DNA of 64,000 nt from Aureibacillus halotolerans (GCF_004363045.1 NZ_SNYJ01000004.1:124001-188000), one strand, 5' to 3'; positions 36,552-44,818 are shown, counted from the first letter of the stretch. Notes: generated by a model from the sequence alone, not told the origin. A program made the numbers and translations.

Positions 36552-37010
36552 CTAACCATCAGATACATGCATGCTCAATTTCCTCCAATAGTGTCCCATC
36601 CCGAACCCTACTAAGCTGACAAACAAAGGGACGAGGAAGTGGGCACTGGGTTCTAGCAAGGGGTGATTGGATGCCATGAAATAGGTGACCCCGTATGATG
36701 GCTGTACCCAAACGAGCACGGTCATGAGACCAACGATGATCCATTCCAATGAAGCACTTGCGTAAAAGAGCAAGCCGCCGCCTAACCAAAACATGATAGG
36801 GTACCAGATGGATGTGTCGCGTTTTAGCGCACAAAAGAAACCATACAATCCCCAAATGACGAGAGATAGACTAGAAACGAGAAGCGCAGAAAGCGGCGGA
36901 GCGCCACCTTTAAATAAAGGTATCCCCATGTTAAGGACACTGAAGATCGCCGAGAGGACGAAGATAAAAAAACAGTGAAAAATAAAACTTGGATGGATTC
37001 GTATCGACAT
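36552..37010 (-). CDS. Membrane protein of unknown function, about 152 residues
   Basis: Five hydrophobic segments across the chain and no recognised motif. I placed the start at ATG 37008-37010, behind an AGGAGGACGGTGA stretch; an in-frame ATG at 37031 is also possible. It follows the HAD hydrolase gene on the same strand by about 50 bases, so the two may be cotranscribed. The sequence suggests a small multi-pass membrane protein of narrow distribution. Confidence 0.6.
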   Translation of the reverse strand: MSIRIHPSFIFHCFFIFVLSAIFSVLNMGIPLFKGGAPPLSALLVSSLSLVIWGLYGFFCALKRDTSIWYPIMFWLGGGLLFYASASLEWIIVGLMTVLVWVQPSYGVTYFMASNHPLLEPSAHFLVPLFVSLVGFGMGHYWRKLSMHVSDG

Positions 37011-37058
37011 TGTCACCGTCCTCCTCGTCATGCATCATTGTTTTGTTTAGACACTCAT

Positions 37059-37826
37059 TTAAATTACATTGTCGTACTGACGAGACAACTCCTCAAGCTT
37101 TTCAATAATCCGTCGTTCACACGATTCCCCCGTTTCAATACGCTCAGTCGCCAATGGAGCTAGCTTCGGGTGCTCGCCAATCATGACGGAATGTCGACTC
37201 TTTTGGAACATTGATTCATCATTTGCATCATTGCCAAAAACAATAAAGTTGTTCTCCTCCACGTGAAGCGTTTGCAGAGCCCTCCACTTATGTATTCCGC
37301 GCGGGCTAATATCGATACCGCCATCCTCTTGATACGTATGGGGCACAAAATTCAATTGGTGAAGCTTGTCTAAAAGATTCCCCGTATGTTCCGCAGAGAG
37401 AATGAGGACTTTTATAATGTCACCAAGCTCTGTGATTGGCACGCATTTGGCAACCTGACGTGAATCCATGTTCTCCAAAATGGGATGGTTTGTCCCCGTA
37501 CAGGCATAGTTCCAATCTCCATCAATCAAATAGGTCGCTTTATGATGTTCTATCAATTCATAAATGAGGAGAAGCTCATCATGGGTAAATGGCTGGACCG
37601 CTGAAATGATCCCTTTTTTTGACACTAGACCTCCATTTGCCCCAATAAGCGAGACCGAATGAAAGCGATCATGCAGTACTGGAAGCATTTCTCGGATTGG
37701 TCGAGCAGACGCAAAAATCACTTCGTGACCACGTGCGACCAGCGCATCAAACTGGCGAAGAATCGGCTCTGTCACCGGTTGTCCTCGGAAACAGATTGTT
37801 CCGTCTAAATCAAACACGAAGCGCAT
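37059..37826 (-). CDS. HAD-superfamily hydrolase (Cof-like)
   Basis: A 255-residue phosphatase of the HAD IIB (Cof) type, which dephosphorylates sugar phosphates, nucleotides or flavin precursors with Mg2+. Motif I is FDLDGTI (residues 4-10) with both aspartates, motif II SARP near 40-43, and motif IV GNDANDESMF near 206-215; a cap domain lies between. ATG at 37824-37826 follows AAAGGGAGCG. Function cannot be narrowed by neighbours: a membrane protein follows it and a divergent MarR operon lies upstream. Confidence 0.9.
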   Translation of the reverse strand: MRFVFDLDGTICFRGQPVTEPILRQFDALVARGHEVIFASARPIREMLPVLHDRFHSVSLIGANGGLVSKKGIISAVQPFTHDELLLIYELIEHHKATYLIDGDWNYACTGTNHPILENMDSRQVAKCVPITELGDIIKVLILSAEHTGNLLDKLHQLNFVPHTYQEDGGIDISPRGIHKWRALQTLHVEENNFIVFGNDANDESMFQKSRHSVMIGEHPKLAPLATERIETGESCERRIIEKLEELSRQYDNVI

Positions 37827-37928
37827 ACAAATCGCTCCCTTTCCACCTGGACTTCATATATTCTACCATTTGAGGGTCGTTTGAGAAACATTGGGCATAG
37901 TTAAATTCCCCTTAAATAATCACATTTG

Positions 37929-37984
37929 TTGACAAGAATCAGGAACGACTATATTATTGACGTATCAATCATTGACGTATCAAT
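37929..37984 (+). promoter_or_regulatory. Promoter and tandem operator of the MarR operon
   Basis: TTGACA (37929-37934) and TATTAT (37952-37957) with 17-base spacing. Two identical 14-base palindromes ATTGACGTATCAAT follow at 37956-37969 and 37971-37984, centres 15 bp apart, the first overlapping the -10. Classic layout for autorepression by the MarR protein encoded next. Confidence 0.82.
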
Positions 37985-38007
37985 GGTTTTAAAGGAGGAA
38001 TCAAACC

Positions 38008-38463
38008 ATGACCGCTTGTTTCGTCCGGTTACAAATTTTTATGCAGTTGCAGTCCGTCAATAAGGAGATCTACTCAACGTTCGAAACGTGCTTCGGAGCG
38101 AGTACCTCCCGGATTGAGATTCTGCACTATCTTCTTCAACATGACGAGGTGACGCAAACCTCCTTGCAACGAGAAGTAAATATAGACCCTGCAGCAGTTA
38201 CGAGACATCTGAAGCAATTGGAAGCTTCCGGGACAATTTATCGGTACAAAAAGCCCGATGATCAACGAGCGACATGGGTGAAGCTAGATGAAGATGAGCG
38301 ACGTCATATCGAACAATCCTACAAGGAAAAAAGTCAATTTATAGAAGAGACATTAGCTGGATTCTCTGAAAAAGAGTTGGAACACTTCCTATCCATGTTG
38401 AACAAAATCAGTCAAAACGTATCGCAAGTCACTAAGAAAAACCTAGGAGGAACACCAGAGTGA
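38008..38463 (+). CDS. MarR-family transcriptional regulator
   Basis: A 151-residue winged-helix repressor: dimer helices at both ends and the recognition region around SLQREVNIDPAAVTRHLKQLEASG (about 52-75) followed by the wing YRYKKPDDQRATWVKL. One cysteine near the N-terminus (C4) and one at about C30 could sense oxidants, as in redox MarR proteins, but this is inference. ATG at 38008 follows AAAGGAGGAA. First gene of a three-gene operon with nitroreductase and ABM monooxygenase, and preceded by tandem palindromes it probably binds. In B. subtilis such sets answer to quinones and electrophiles (MhqR, YodB type). Confidence 0.9.
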   Translation: MTACFVRLQIFMQLQSVNKEIYSTFETCFGASTSRIEILHYLLQHDEVTQTSLQREVNIDPAAVTRHLKQLEASGTIYRYKKPDDQRATWVKLDEDERRHIEQSYKEKSQFIEETLAGFSEKELEHFLSMLNKISQNVSQVTKKNLGGTPE

Positions 38464-39104
38464 ATCAAACCGCCACATACAATAAAGAAAGCTTTATACA
38501 ACTCTTAAAGGATCGCCGTTCCATTCGTCGGTATGATGAGAATGTGAAAATTAGCAAAGAAGAGATGCACGAGATTCTTACTGCTGCAACAACCGCACCA
38601 TCGTCCGTCAACCTGCAGCCTTGGCGTTTTGTTGTAATTGATAGCCCAGAAGCAAAAGCAAAGCTCGCACCTCTTTCTAAATTCAATCAACAACAAGTCA
38701 CAACGTCTTCAGCAGTTATCGCCGTCTTTGCGGATATGAAGAACCTAGACTATCTTGAAGAAATCTACGGAAAAGCTGTAGACCTAGGAATGATGCCAGC
38801 AGAAGTAAGAGACTATCAGGTCATCGCCATTCGCAAAGTGCTTTCTGACATCTCAAACCAATCCAACCGAGAGACGATTTTGATCGACAGTGGTTTGGTT
38901 TCTATGCAACTGATGTTAACTGCAAAAGCGTTTGGCTATGATACAAATCCAATTGGCGGCTATGAGAAAGACCAAATTGCCGAAGCATTTGACCTCGACA
39001 AAGACCGATATATCCCTGTTATGCTGATATCTATCGGGAAAGCAGCAGATGCTGGCTACCAGTCTTACCGTATGCCAATTGAACAAGTCACTGAATGGAA
39101 ATAA
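38460..39104 (+). CDS. Nitroreductase-family flavoprotein
   Basis: A 214-residue FMN-dependent NAD(P)H reductase for nitro compounds and quinones. FMN-site motif DRRSIRRYDENVKIS lies near residues 17-31 and the conserved APSSVNLQPWRFVVI near 47-61; C-terminal segment PIGGYEKDQIAEAF and the ISIGKAAD region complete the fold. GTG start at 38460 overlaps the MarR stop by four bases with GGAGG upstream, so translation is coupled. Similar to the MhqN/YdfN group that detoxifies quinones under MarR control. Confidence 0.9.
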   Translation: MNQTATYNKESFIQLLKDRRSIRRYDENVKISKEEMHEILTAATTAPSSVNLQPWRFVVIDSPEAKAKLAPLSKFNQQQVTTSSAVIAVFADMKNLDYLEEIYGKAVDLGMMPAEVRDYQVIAIRKVLSDISNQSNRETILIDSGLVSMQLMLTAKAFGYDTNPIGGYEKDQIAEAFDLDKDRYIPVMLISIGKAADAGYQSYRMPIEQVTEWK

Positions 39105-39113
39105 GGTGGACTC

Positions 39114-39407
39114 ATGATTATTATTCATGCAACGATGCAAGTCAAACCCGAGAAAAAAGACATCTTCTTACAAGAAATGAACGCAGTCATTGAAGGCAGT
39201 CGTACGGAGGCTGGGAACAACAGTTATGAATTGTTCCAGGACCCAAGCGATGCGAATCGTTTTCTGATGGTGGAAAATTGGAAGGACATGGCCGCAGTAG
39301 AAGCACACAATACAAGTTCTCATTTTCAAACATTTAGTGCTAGTGCCAAGGAGTTGTTGAGTGCGCCATTAAAAGTTGACGTTTATCAAGGGGAAAAGTT
39401 AAATTAA
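39114..39407 (+). CDS. Antibiotic biosynthesis monooxygenase (ABM) domain protein
   Basis: A 97-residue ferredoxin-like ABM protein, the whole chain being one domain. Features: MQVKPEKKDIFLQEMNAVIEG at the N-terminus, ELFQDPSDANRFLMVENWKD in the middle and HNTSSHFQTF near residues 64-73. Family members (for example YgiN-like) oxidise or cycle quinols. ATG at 39114 follows AAGGTGG, nine bases behind the nitroreductase stop. Last gene of the MarR operon; with the nitroreductase it suggests quinone detoxification. Confidence 0.88.
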   Translation: MIIIHATMQVKPEKKDIFLQEMNAVIEGSRTEAGNNSYELFQDPSDANRFLMVENWKDMAAVEAHNTSSHFQTFSASAKELLSAPLKVDVYQGEKLN

Positions 39408-39537
39408 GCGATACGAAAACGAAAGTCTGCAATTGGAGTAAATAGTTCATACATTATAAAGCAAATAAAACTCAAGTTGATAACTTAGTATAAAAACACT
39501 GCAATTTACACATAAACCAACAAGTTTATTAGAGTAT

Positions 39538-39569
39538 AAAACATCCAATTGAATTAATTGGATGTTTTT
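39538..39569 (+). terminator. Rho-independent terminator of the MarR operon
   Basis: ACATCCAATT (39541-39550) pairs perfectly with AATTGGATGT (39556-39565) around GAATT and is followed by T residues to 39569. Confidence 0.9.
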
Positions 39570-39598
39570 GATCTTTAGTTAATTTTCTTAATGTCCTT

Positions 39599-39730
39599 CG
39601 ACCGCTTCAGCAAAATACTTCGCTTTCCGCGGGCACGGCTTCAGCTTCCTCGGAATCTTGCTTTCCTGCGGGATCTTCAGCTCGCGCTGTTCCCGCAGGA
39701 GTCTACGGATTTTGACTACGCTGACCGCCT
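39599..39730. repeat. Interspersed GC-rich palindromic repeat (simple form)
   Basis: About 132 bp starting CGACCGCTTCAGCAAAATAC and ending ACTACGCTGACCGCCT, with CTTTCCGCGGGC, CAGCTTCCTCGG, GATCTTCAGCTCGCGCTG and CCCGCAGGAGTC blocks that can fold back on each other. In reverse complement it matches the core of module B in both ~0.7-kb composite repeats. I know this general pattern as an intergenic repeat of Bacillaceae genomes. It lies between two converging genes. Confidence 0.85.
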
Positions 39731-39778
39731 ATGTTTATTTCAAATCCTAATGTTTTTCGTTTTTTGTGTAGAGTGTTT

Positions 39779-40363
39779 TTATTTTGTCCAGGTCTCGTTT
39801 TCACCCAGGTTATTTATATTTTCCTGTTCCCAATCTTCTTTTAGTAATCCGTAAATAACTCTATCGTGATATTCCCCATTTAAGTATTCATAGTTACGAA
39901 TAATTCCTTCTTGCATGAAACCTAATCGTTCAGGGATTGCTTTGCTTTTGCAATTTTTCGTCGCTACATTGATTTCTACTTTTCTCAACCTTAAATCGTT
40001 AAATGAGTGGTCAATGAGTTGTTTGCAAGCTAATGTTGCCAAGCCTTTACCCACATAATCCTTACCCAACCAGTACCCGATTTCAGTTTTTCTTGCACTC
40101 CAATCCATAAACAAATATCCTATCGAGCCAGCGATGCTATTTTCATGCCAAATCCCAGCCCAATATCCATTATTTTCAGAAAGTCTTTTAAGGGATTTCT
40201 CAATAAATATCTTCGAGTCTTCAACATTGTTTGTCTTCATAGGAAAGGATAGCCATTCTCCTATATTCTCTCGGTTTGCATCAATTACATGATATAACTC
40301 CTCTGCGTGTCGCGGTTCTAAAATAGAAATGTAAGTATCCTTATCAATCATCGCCTTGTACAT
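39779..40363 (-). CDS. GNAT acetyltransferase, RimJ/RimL-like
   Basis: A 194-residue N-acetyltransferase using acetyl-CoA. The RimJ/RimL layout is visible: HAEELYHVIDANRENIGEWLSF near 19-40, IGYWLGKDYVGKGLATLACKQLI near 95-117 with the CoA-binding G-K-G-L-A, and RLGFMQEGIIRNYEYLNGEYHD near 146-167. ATG at 40361-40363 follows GGGGGTAAG. Members acetylate ribosomal protein N-termini, amines or antibiotics; the target is not readable here. Single gene, lower GC than its surroundings. Confidence 0.9.
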   Translation of the reverse strand: MYKAMIDKDTYISILEPRHAEELYHVIDANRENIGEWLSFPMKTNNVEDSKIFIEKSLKRLSENNGYWAGIWHENSIAGSIGYLFMDWSARKTEIGYWLGKDYVGKGLATLACKQLIDHSFNDLRLRKVEINVATKNCKSKAIPERLGFMQEGIIRNYEYLNGEYHDRVIYGLLKEDWEQENINNLGENETWTK

Positions 40364-40673
40364 TGAACTTACCCCCTATATCCTCAAAATTTGCAACATA
40401 AAAATTCCAATCATCTCCACAACATTAAGTTCTCATTTTAAATGCGAACTAACTCAAGTAAATAATACATCTCTTTATACAAATTTTGTCTGTAAAACCT
40501 AACCTTGAGCAGGGTAGCTTCTTTCATTGCGTTTTGTGCTTACTCGGATTAATCTTGATATAATCAGGCTCCTACCATCTCTTTTTGGTGTCGTCAAAGA
40601 TAAACAAGTTTAATGATGAGTTATTCTATAGCATCAATAGCTTGCGATAACTTAATATGAGGAGAGCTTTCAC
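40364..40673. other. AT-rich divergent intergenic region
   Basis: About 310 bases between divergent genes. A TATAAT at 40559-40564 is a plausible -10 for the plus-strand gene, with only weak -35 candidates (TTGTGC at 19-base spacing). No hairpin, small gene or repeat seen. Confidence 0.4.
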
Positions 40674-40952
40674 ATGCCTACAACCGTTAAAAAATATAGT
40701 ATTTCATTTGTTAATCTTATGAGTACACTTATGGTATTTTCAACCTCGTTTTTAGAAAGTGGAAATGCCCTACTCATCACAATCAGCTTCTTACTACTCG
40801 TTAATGGTACATGTTTTTCTAACGAGTACTTACTCATCAAACACTACCAAAAAAATCAACACAAAAAAACCAATATTGGGTACGCAATATTGGTGATGGT
40901 ACAAGTCGTATTTACAGTGTTACTATTCGTGGTTTTTAAGTTTTACTTCTAA
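40674..40952 (+). CDS. Small membrane protein, 92 residues
   Basis: Unrecognised protein with three hydrophobic helices (about 9-25, 29-47 and 66-90) separated by a short charged loop (KHYQKNQHKKTN). ATG at 40674 follows GAGGAGAG at good spacing. Single gene with low GC, like the acetyltransferase gene it diverges from; the pair might be a small transferred segment next to the palindromic repeat. Confidence 0.65.
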   Translation: MPTTVKKYSISFVNLMSTLMVFSTSFLESGNALLITISFLLLVNGTCFSNEYLLIKHYQKNQHKKTNIGYAILVMVQVVFTVLLFVVFKFYF

Positions 40953-41034
40953 CAAGACTGTGAGTAAACCGCAAAAGAAAAGCTGGCTTACAGAAGCACT
41001 TTAAAACGCCTCAATACAACCAATATTTATCTAA

Positions 41035-41454
41035 TTATGCTTCTGTAGAGATTTGAAAGTTCACGCCAAATTTGTCTGTGACAATGCCATACCCCGGGCT
41101 CCAGAAGGTTTCCTGAAACGCCATATGAATGGTTCCTTCATCCGCTAATGCGTTGAACAATGCTTCAGAATCTTCCTTGCTGTTGGTGATAATGCACACC
41201 GACACTTGATCTCCAAGCTGATAGGCCATACCAGGATAATTGTCTGATAGCATAAATTCAGCACCACCAATGGAAAGTTGCGCATTGGCTACGCGATCCT
41301 TTGCTTCATCAGGCACTGGTTGATCCGGTGATTGCGGCATGCCTCCGAAGGTTTGAAGAGCCATGACCTCTGCACCTAACGCTTTTACGTAAAACGCAAC
41401 AGCTTCTGCACCATTTCCATCCAGAATAAGATACGGCATCATTTTTATCGACAA
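41035..41454 (-). CDS. VOC-family (glyoxalase/PhnB-like) protein
   Basis: A 139-residue protein of the vicinal-oxygen-chelate fold, close to PhnB/YjdN-type proteins. Features: PYLILDGNGAEAVAFYVKALGAEV near residues 7-30, AQLSIGGAEFMLSD near 58-71 and FWSPGYGIVTDKFGVNFQIS at the end. Metal ligands typical of enzymes are incomplete in this subfamily and the role is unknown. TTG start at 41452-41454 with AAAAGGAGC eight bases upstream. Confidence 0.88.
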   Translation of the reverse strand: MSIKMMPYLILDGNGAEAVAFYVKALGAEVMALQTFGGMPQSPDQPVPDEAKDRVANAQLSIGGAEFMLSDNYPGMAYQLGDQVSVCIITNSKEDSEALFNALADEGTIHMAFQETFWSPGYGIVTDKFGVNFQISTEA

Positions 41455-41547
41455 TGTAGTCAGCTCCTTTTTTTGTTAGCCTTCTCTAACCTTAGCACAC
41501 AGCGATTCCTTCATTTCTTCTCTTTTGCTATCTTTATTCGCTTTTCC

Positions 41548-42525
41548 TCAGCGCTTCCCCTGCTCACGCAGCAAACGATTTGGTATCCAACGAACGTAGA
41601 TGAGTTCTCCAACAAGCTCGACAATCGTTTGGGTAACGATAATCGCCGCCACTAACGACCGCCACTCCTCTGGAAGCGCCAAGGCAAGGGGAAGTACAAC
41701 CAATGAATTCCGAGTTGAGGCACTGAAAAGAACGGCTCGTCCAGTCTGAGCTTCAAGACGAAACCAGCGAATAATCTGTCGAGTGATTAAAGGCATAAGG
41801 AGCATAAAGAGCAGATACACGGGCACGACTTGAAGAATTGTACCCAAGTGTCCAGTGACTTTACCCAGTTGCGAGACGACGACCACAAACAACGTGATCG
41901 CCATGAATGGGACGGGTAGCCATGCAGAATGATCTAAAACACGTTCTGCAAAGCGAGATGTCTTTGCGAACATCTGAAACCCAAATGCCACAAACAATGG
42001 AAGAATGATGATGAGGAGAAACGCTTCAATAAAAGGACCGGGTTGAACAATAGCTGCAGCAGACTCCCCTAGAAACAACCATAAATACAGTGGCAGCAAA
42101 AGCAGCTGAGAAATGAAGAGCAATGGGGTAGCCAAGAGCAACTTTTGTGCATTTCCTCGCCCGATCTGAGTGAAGACGATGACATAGTCAATACACGGAG
42201 TGAGTAACACTAAATACACACCAAGGAGCACAGGGGCTTCCTGAGGCAAAAGCCACCCTAACGACCAAACAACTATAGGCACAGCGACATAGTTTGCTGT
42301 GAGTAATGCGAAAATAAAGCGCCGATCACTAAACACATGTTGAATCGAAGGAAACGGAATTTGCGTGAACATGCCATACATGAGAATGGCGATAATGAGA
42401 GAGATGAGAACGTGGTGATCCAGTTTCGATGTAACCTCTGGGGCGAGCCAGCCGATCACTCCAGCAAGCATCAGGACGACTCCGTAGAGCCAGACTTGGT
42501 TTCTTTCAAGCTGTTCGCGCGTCAT
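41548..42525 (-). CDS. BASS-family transporter (ACR3/bile acid:Na+ symporter superfamily)
   Basis: A 325-residue membrane protein with about ten helices. The TPCIDYVIVFTQIGRGNAQ segment near residue 108-126 and STRNSLVVLPLALALP near 271-286 match the ACR3-like branch of the bile acid:sodium symporter superfamily (two broken helices crossing). In ACR3 arsenite carriers the corresponding first motif is APC; here it is TPC. Arsenite or another anion may be exported, but no ars regulator or reductase is nearby. ATG at 42523-42525 follows AAAGGAT. A 76-bp decayed piece of this gene sits at 46639-46714. Confidence 0.85.
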   Translation of the reverse strand: MTREQLERNQVWLYGVVLMLAGVIGWLAPEVTSKLDHHVLISLIIAILMYGMFTQIPFPSIQHVFSDRRFIFALLTANYVAVPIVVWSLGWLLPQEAPVLLGVYLVLLTPCIDYVIVFTQIGRGNAQKLLLATPLLFISQLLLLPLYLWLFLGESAAAIVQPGPFIEAFLLIIILPLFVAFGFQMFAKTSRFAERVLDHSAWLPVPFMAITLFVVVVSQLGKVTGHLGTILQVVPVYLLFMLLMPLITRQIIRWFRLEAQTGRAVLFSASTRNSLVVLPLALALPEEWRSLVAAIIVTQTIVELVGELIYVRWIPNRLLREQGKR

Positions 42526-42656
42526 ACGAGATCCTTTCTTAATAATGTTTGCTCATAAGTATACGGGGGAGCCATCGTTTCATCAATAAGAACACGTTCG
42601 TACACAATACAATATGCCCGGTACCTTAAAGACACCGAACACATTGATTCATTTCA

Positions 42657-43670
42657 TTATTCTCCAAGCTCTATCAGCAACTCGGCTAAACGCTCCGCTT
42701 GGTTTGGCACAGCGATTGGGTCATATGGCCAAAAATATTCAGGATCTTCGTAGATAATAACACGTTCGTTTTTCACAGCATCAAGGTTACGCCAAATGGG
42801 GCTGTCCTCTTCAAGTTGACCACCGTTCGATTCATCGACAAAAATATAGTCACCGGCATAGTTCTCTAACACTTCGTATGAGATAACAAGGTAATTATCT
42901 TCGCTCCCAATGACTTCCTCCGCCACAGCTTTAGGTGGTTGCAGCTCAAGATGTTGATACAGCGCTTCACCGCCTCGGTATAGACTGTCGCCGTAAATAT
43001 AGAGGTCTTTGTTGAAGGCGCCGACGAGGGTGACCGTTTGATCACCAATGACATCCTGTGCCTTTTGTTTTGCAACTGCCACACGCTCATCAAACTGCTC
43101 TTGCCATGCTTTAGCCTCGTCCTCCCGTCCCAACATTGCGCCCATTTCCTGCATTTCTTTCTCCACGTTACCAAAGGTCAAATAAGGAAACACAAGGGTT
43201 GGTGCGATTTTTGAAAGTTGGGCATAAATTGAAGGATCGTTGTTCGCAGTGACAATAAGATCTGGTTTTAACGTCAGAATTTTTTCAAGCGATCCGGTAA
43301 ATTCCCCAACACTCTCGATGCCTTGTATGTGATCTTGAATATGTGGACTGCTCAATTCACGATCTGAGCCACCAACTGGTTTGATACCTAATGCAATAAG
43401 TGTGGCAAGGTAATTTTCATGAGCCACGACTCTCTGCGGATTCGCAGGAATTTCGACTTCCCCGTTAATAGTCTCAACGATACGTGTTTCGCTGGAAGCT
43501 TCCTCAGTTTTCACTTCCGTTGATTCACTTTCTGCTGTCTCCTCTGTTTCTGTAGAGTCTGCTACATCCTGTGGTGATGCCTCCATATTTGCACTACTTC
43601 CACACGCTGATAAAACAACGAGCAACAGAAAAATCGTCAATACTAAAAATAGTTGCTTTCGCTTCCCCAT
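42657..43670 (-). CDS. Fur-regulated iron-siderophore-binding lipoprotein
   Basis: A 337-residue FecB/FhuD-type binding protein with helical-backbone two-lobed fold. Signal peptide with lipobox VLSAC (lipid-anchored cysteine near residue 23), acidic linker rich in Glu/Ser/Thr (about 30-65), then the binding domain with NPQRVVAHENYLATLIALG and LTLKPDLIV. Start ATG 43668-43670 follows AGAGGAGAAA; an upstream ATG at 43694 overlaps a Fur box. It captures a ferric siderophore. No permease or ATPase gene adjoins it, so it must share another FecCD-type channel. Confidence 0.92.
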   Translation of the reverse strand: MGKRKQLFLVLTIFLLLVVLSACGSSANMEASPQDVADSTETEETAESESTEVKTEEASSETRIVETINGEVEIPANPQRVVAHENYLATLIALGIKPVGGSDRELSSPHIQDHIQGIESVGEFTGSLEKILTLKPDLIVTANNDPSIYAQLSKIAPTLVFPYLTFGNVEKEMQEMGAMLGREDEAKAWQEQFDERVAVAKQKAQDVIGDQTVTLVGAFNKDLYIYGDSLYRGGEALYQHLELQPPKAVAEEVIGSEDNYLVISYEVLENYAGDYIFVDESNGGQLEEDSPIWRNLDAVKNERVIIYEDPEYFWPYDPIAVPNQAERLAELLIELGE

Positions 43671-43695
43671 TTTAATTTCTCCTCTTATCTTCAAT

Positions 43696-43716
43696 TGATT
43701 ATGATTATCATTATCA
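43696..43716. promoter_or_regulatory. Fur box
   Basis: On the minus strand TGATAATGATAATCATAATCA, read in two overlapping parts TGATAATGATAATCAT and ATAATCA, fits the TGATAATNATTATCA Fur consensus closely, 26 bases upstream of the siderophore-binding protein start. Confidence 0.88.
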
Positions 43717-43859
43717 TAAATAGTATCAGGTCACTACTGTTTCATCAATGTTTTTTTACAAAGGAAGGGGTTTTATGATAAATTATCCAGTTGTTTTTGT
43801 ACGATTAAATGTATAACCTCACACTATTGGCATGGAGTAACAGTGATTTCCTGTCAACA

Positions 43860-44040
43860 AACGTGAGAAGTCTCATTAAGTTGGAGATATGTTGCACAGT
43901 AGGCTCCCATAACGCCTAATATGCTTCCGGTACCCACTCCAGTTTTTTTGAGTTCAATAGGCAACAGACCTGTGTTTGTTTCATTCGTTACGATCTGCTT
44001 TTTTAGAAGCATGCCGAGTTCCTTCATAACAAACAACGGT
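43860..44040 (-). pseudogene. phzF remnant, fragment A
   Basis: Minus-strand text such as GVMGAYCATYLQ and TGLLPIELKKTG matches GVMGAYCATYLQ and AGLLPIELKETG of the intact PhzF gene at 46824-47711. The two parts are joined by an internal deletion of roughly 330 bp relative to the intact gene, and neither end is present. An accidental 60-codon frame survives. Non-functional. Confidence 0.8.
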
Positions 44041-44057
44041 ATCAGGTCGGTGTCACT

Positions 44058-44112
44058 TCGACAATGTTTTTCTAAGAATATAAGGAATTTTGTGTAGAAT
44101 TATCCGATTATA
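44058..44112. repeat. Short diverged duplication
   Basis: Resembles 43741-43790 over about 50 bases (shared blocks CAATGTTTTT, AAGGA, AATTATCC), an offset of about 317 bp. It flanks the phzF remnant on both sides, consistent with a local tandem duplication. Confidence 0.5.
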
Positions 44113-44184
44113 AGTTCGGCCAAAGTTACCTCTGTACATCATCATTAGGAGATCGCAGTAAGCAATCACTTCTTCCCCACTCAC

Positions 44185-44335
44185 ATTGTTAAGAACAAAA
44201 AAAGAACCATAATCATCGACTTCTCCGCTGGTTCATGGTTCTTTTCGGTATCTTGTAAATCACATCTTTACTTGAAAGGTTCTAACATACACTGTCGTTC
44301 CAGTCATAATGACAGGGGCGTTGAAGCAATGGTGA
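44185..44335 (-). pseudogene. phzF remnant, fragment B, with copied terminator
   Basis: 44262-44325 matches the 3' end of the intact PhzF gene (46828-46885), and 44185-44250 matches its terminator (46745-46815), including GAACCAT/ATGGTTC arms and the T run on the minus strand. Fragment B lies to the right of fragment A although it represents the gene's 3' end, so the two derive from different copies or a rearrangement. Confidence 0.75.
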
Positions 44336-44659
44336 GGTGACAGTCGTCATGCCGGCAAATGAGGGGCACGGGAGGTGTGAGCAATAACCCTAGCAGTGTT
44401 ATCAGAGGGGGCATTTATTAGGGGTTTTATCATTCTATTCGGCGGCTATATCCTTGAAGGGGGCCTTCCTTATCGCTGTGCTGCCGTTTTGCCGGATGAT
44501 GACGACCTTAGTGAGTCGCTTGGTGTCTGCCTGGAAAGGAAGCTGGCGGCGAGGGGCTGAAAACAGTAGAGTGATTTTGAATCGCTGCAAGGCCTTTTTC
44601 GTGCCTTCCTTGTCCTGCAACGGTGTGTAGTTTTTTTCTTTCAATACGCTGCTCTTTTA
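44336..44659. other. Region without a supported gene
   Basis: Holds one 69-codon minus-strand frame with a TTG start and no ribosome site, which I do not accept. The segment 44471-44550 is repeated, diverged, at 44882-44960 (shared GATGATGACGACCTTAGTGA versus GATGATGACAACCTAAGTGA). Probably decayed sequence. Confidence 0.5.
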
Positions 44660-44818
44660 TTATGCATTACTCATTGGAAGCAGTTTTCTGAATAAGGTTT
44701 TGTAAAAGGGAAGCTTATCTTTGTTTAATGATTCGTATTTCCAACCCTCGCGATTAGCAAATTCAAGTTTTTGTTTTATTTTCTCCACTCGAAAGCGACA
44801 ATACTCCTGCTCGTTCAT
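44660..44818 (-). CDS. Small charged protein, 52 residues
   Basis: ATG at 44816-44818 follows GAGGAGGT at good spacing and opens 52 codons ending in TAA. The chain (MNEQEYCRFRVEKIKQKLEF at the start) is basic, helical and soluble, with no membrane segment. I do not recognise it. It lies within a stretch full of decayed duplications, so it could be intact or a relic, but codon content and ribosome site look real. Confidence 0.5.
   Translation of the reverse strand: MNEQEYCRFRVEKIKQKLEFANREGWKYESLNKDKLPFYKTLFRKLLPMSNA

Noticed and set aside
43854-44036. 60-codon minus-strand frame as a real small gene
   Set aside because: It is the collapsed PhzF remnant with an internal deletion, lacking start signals.
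44435-44644. 69-codon minus-strand frame
   Set aside because: TTG start without a ribosome site, overlaps a diverged DNA repeat, and the product looks unlike a protein.
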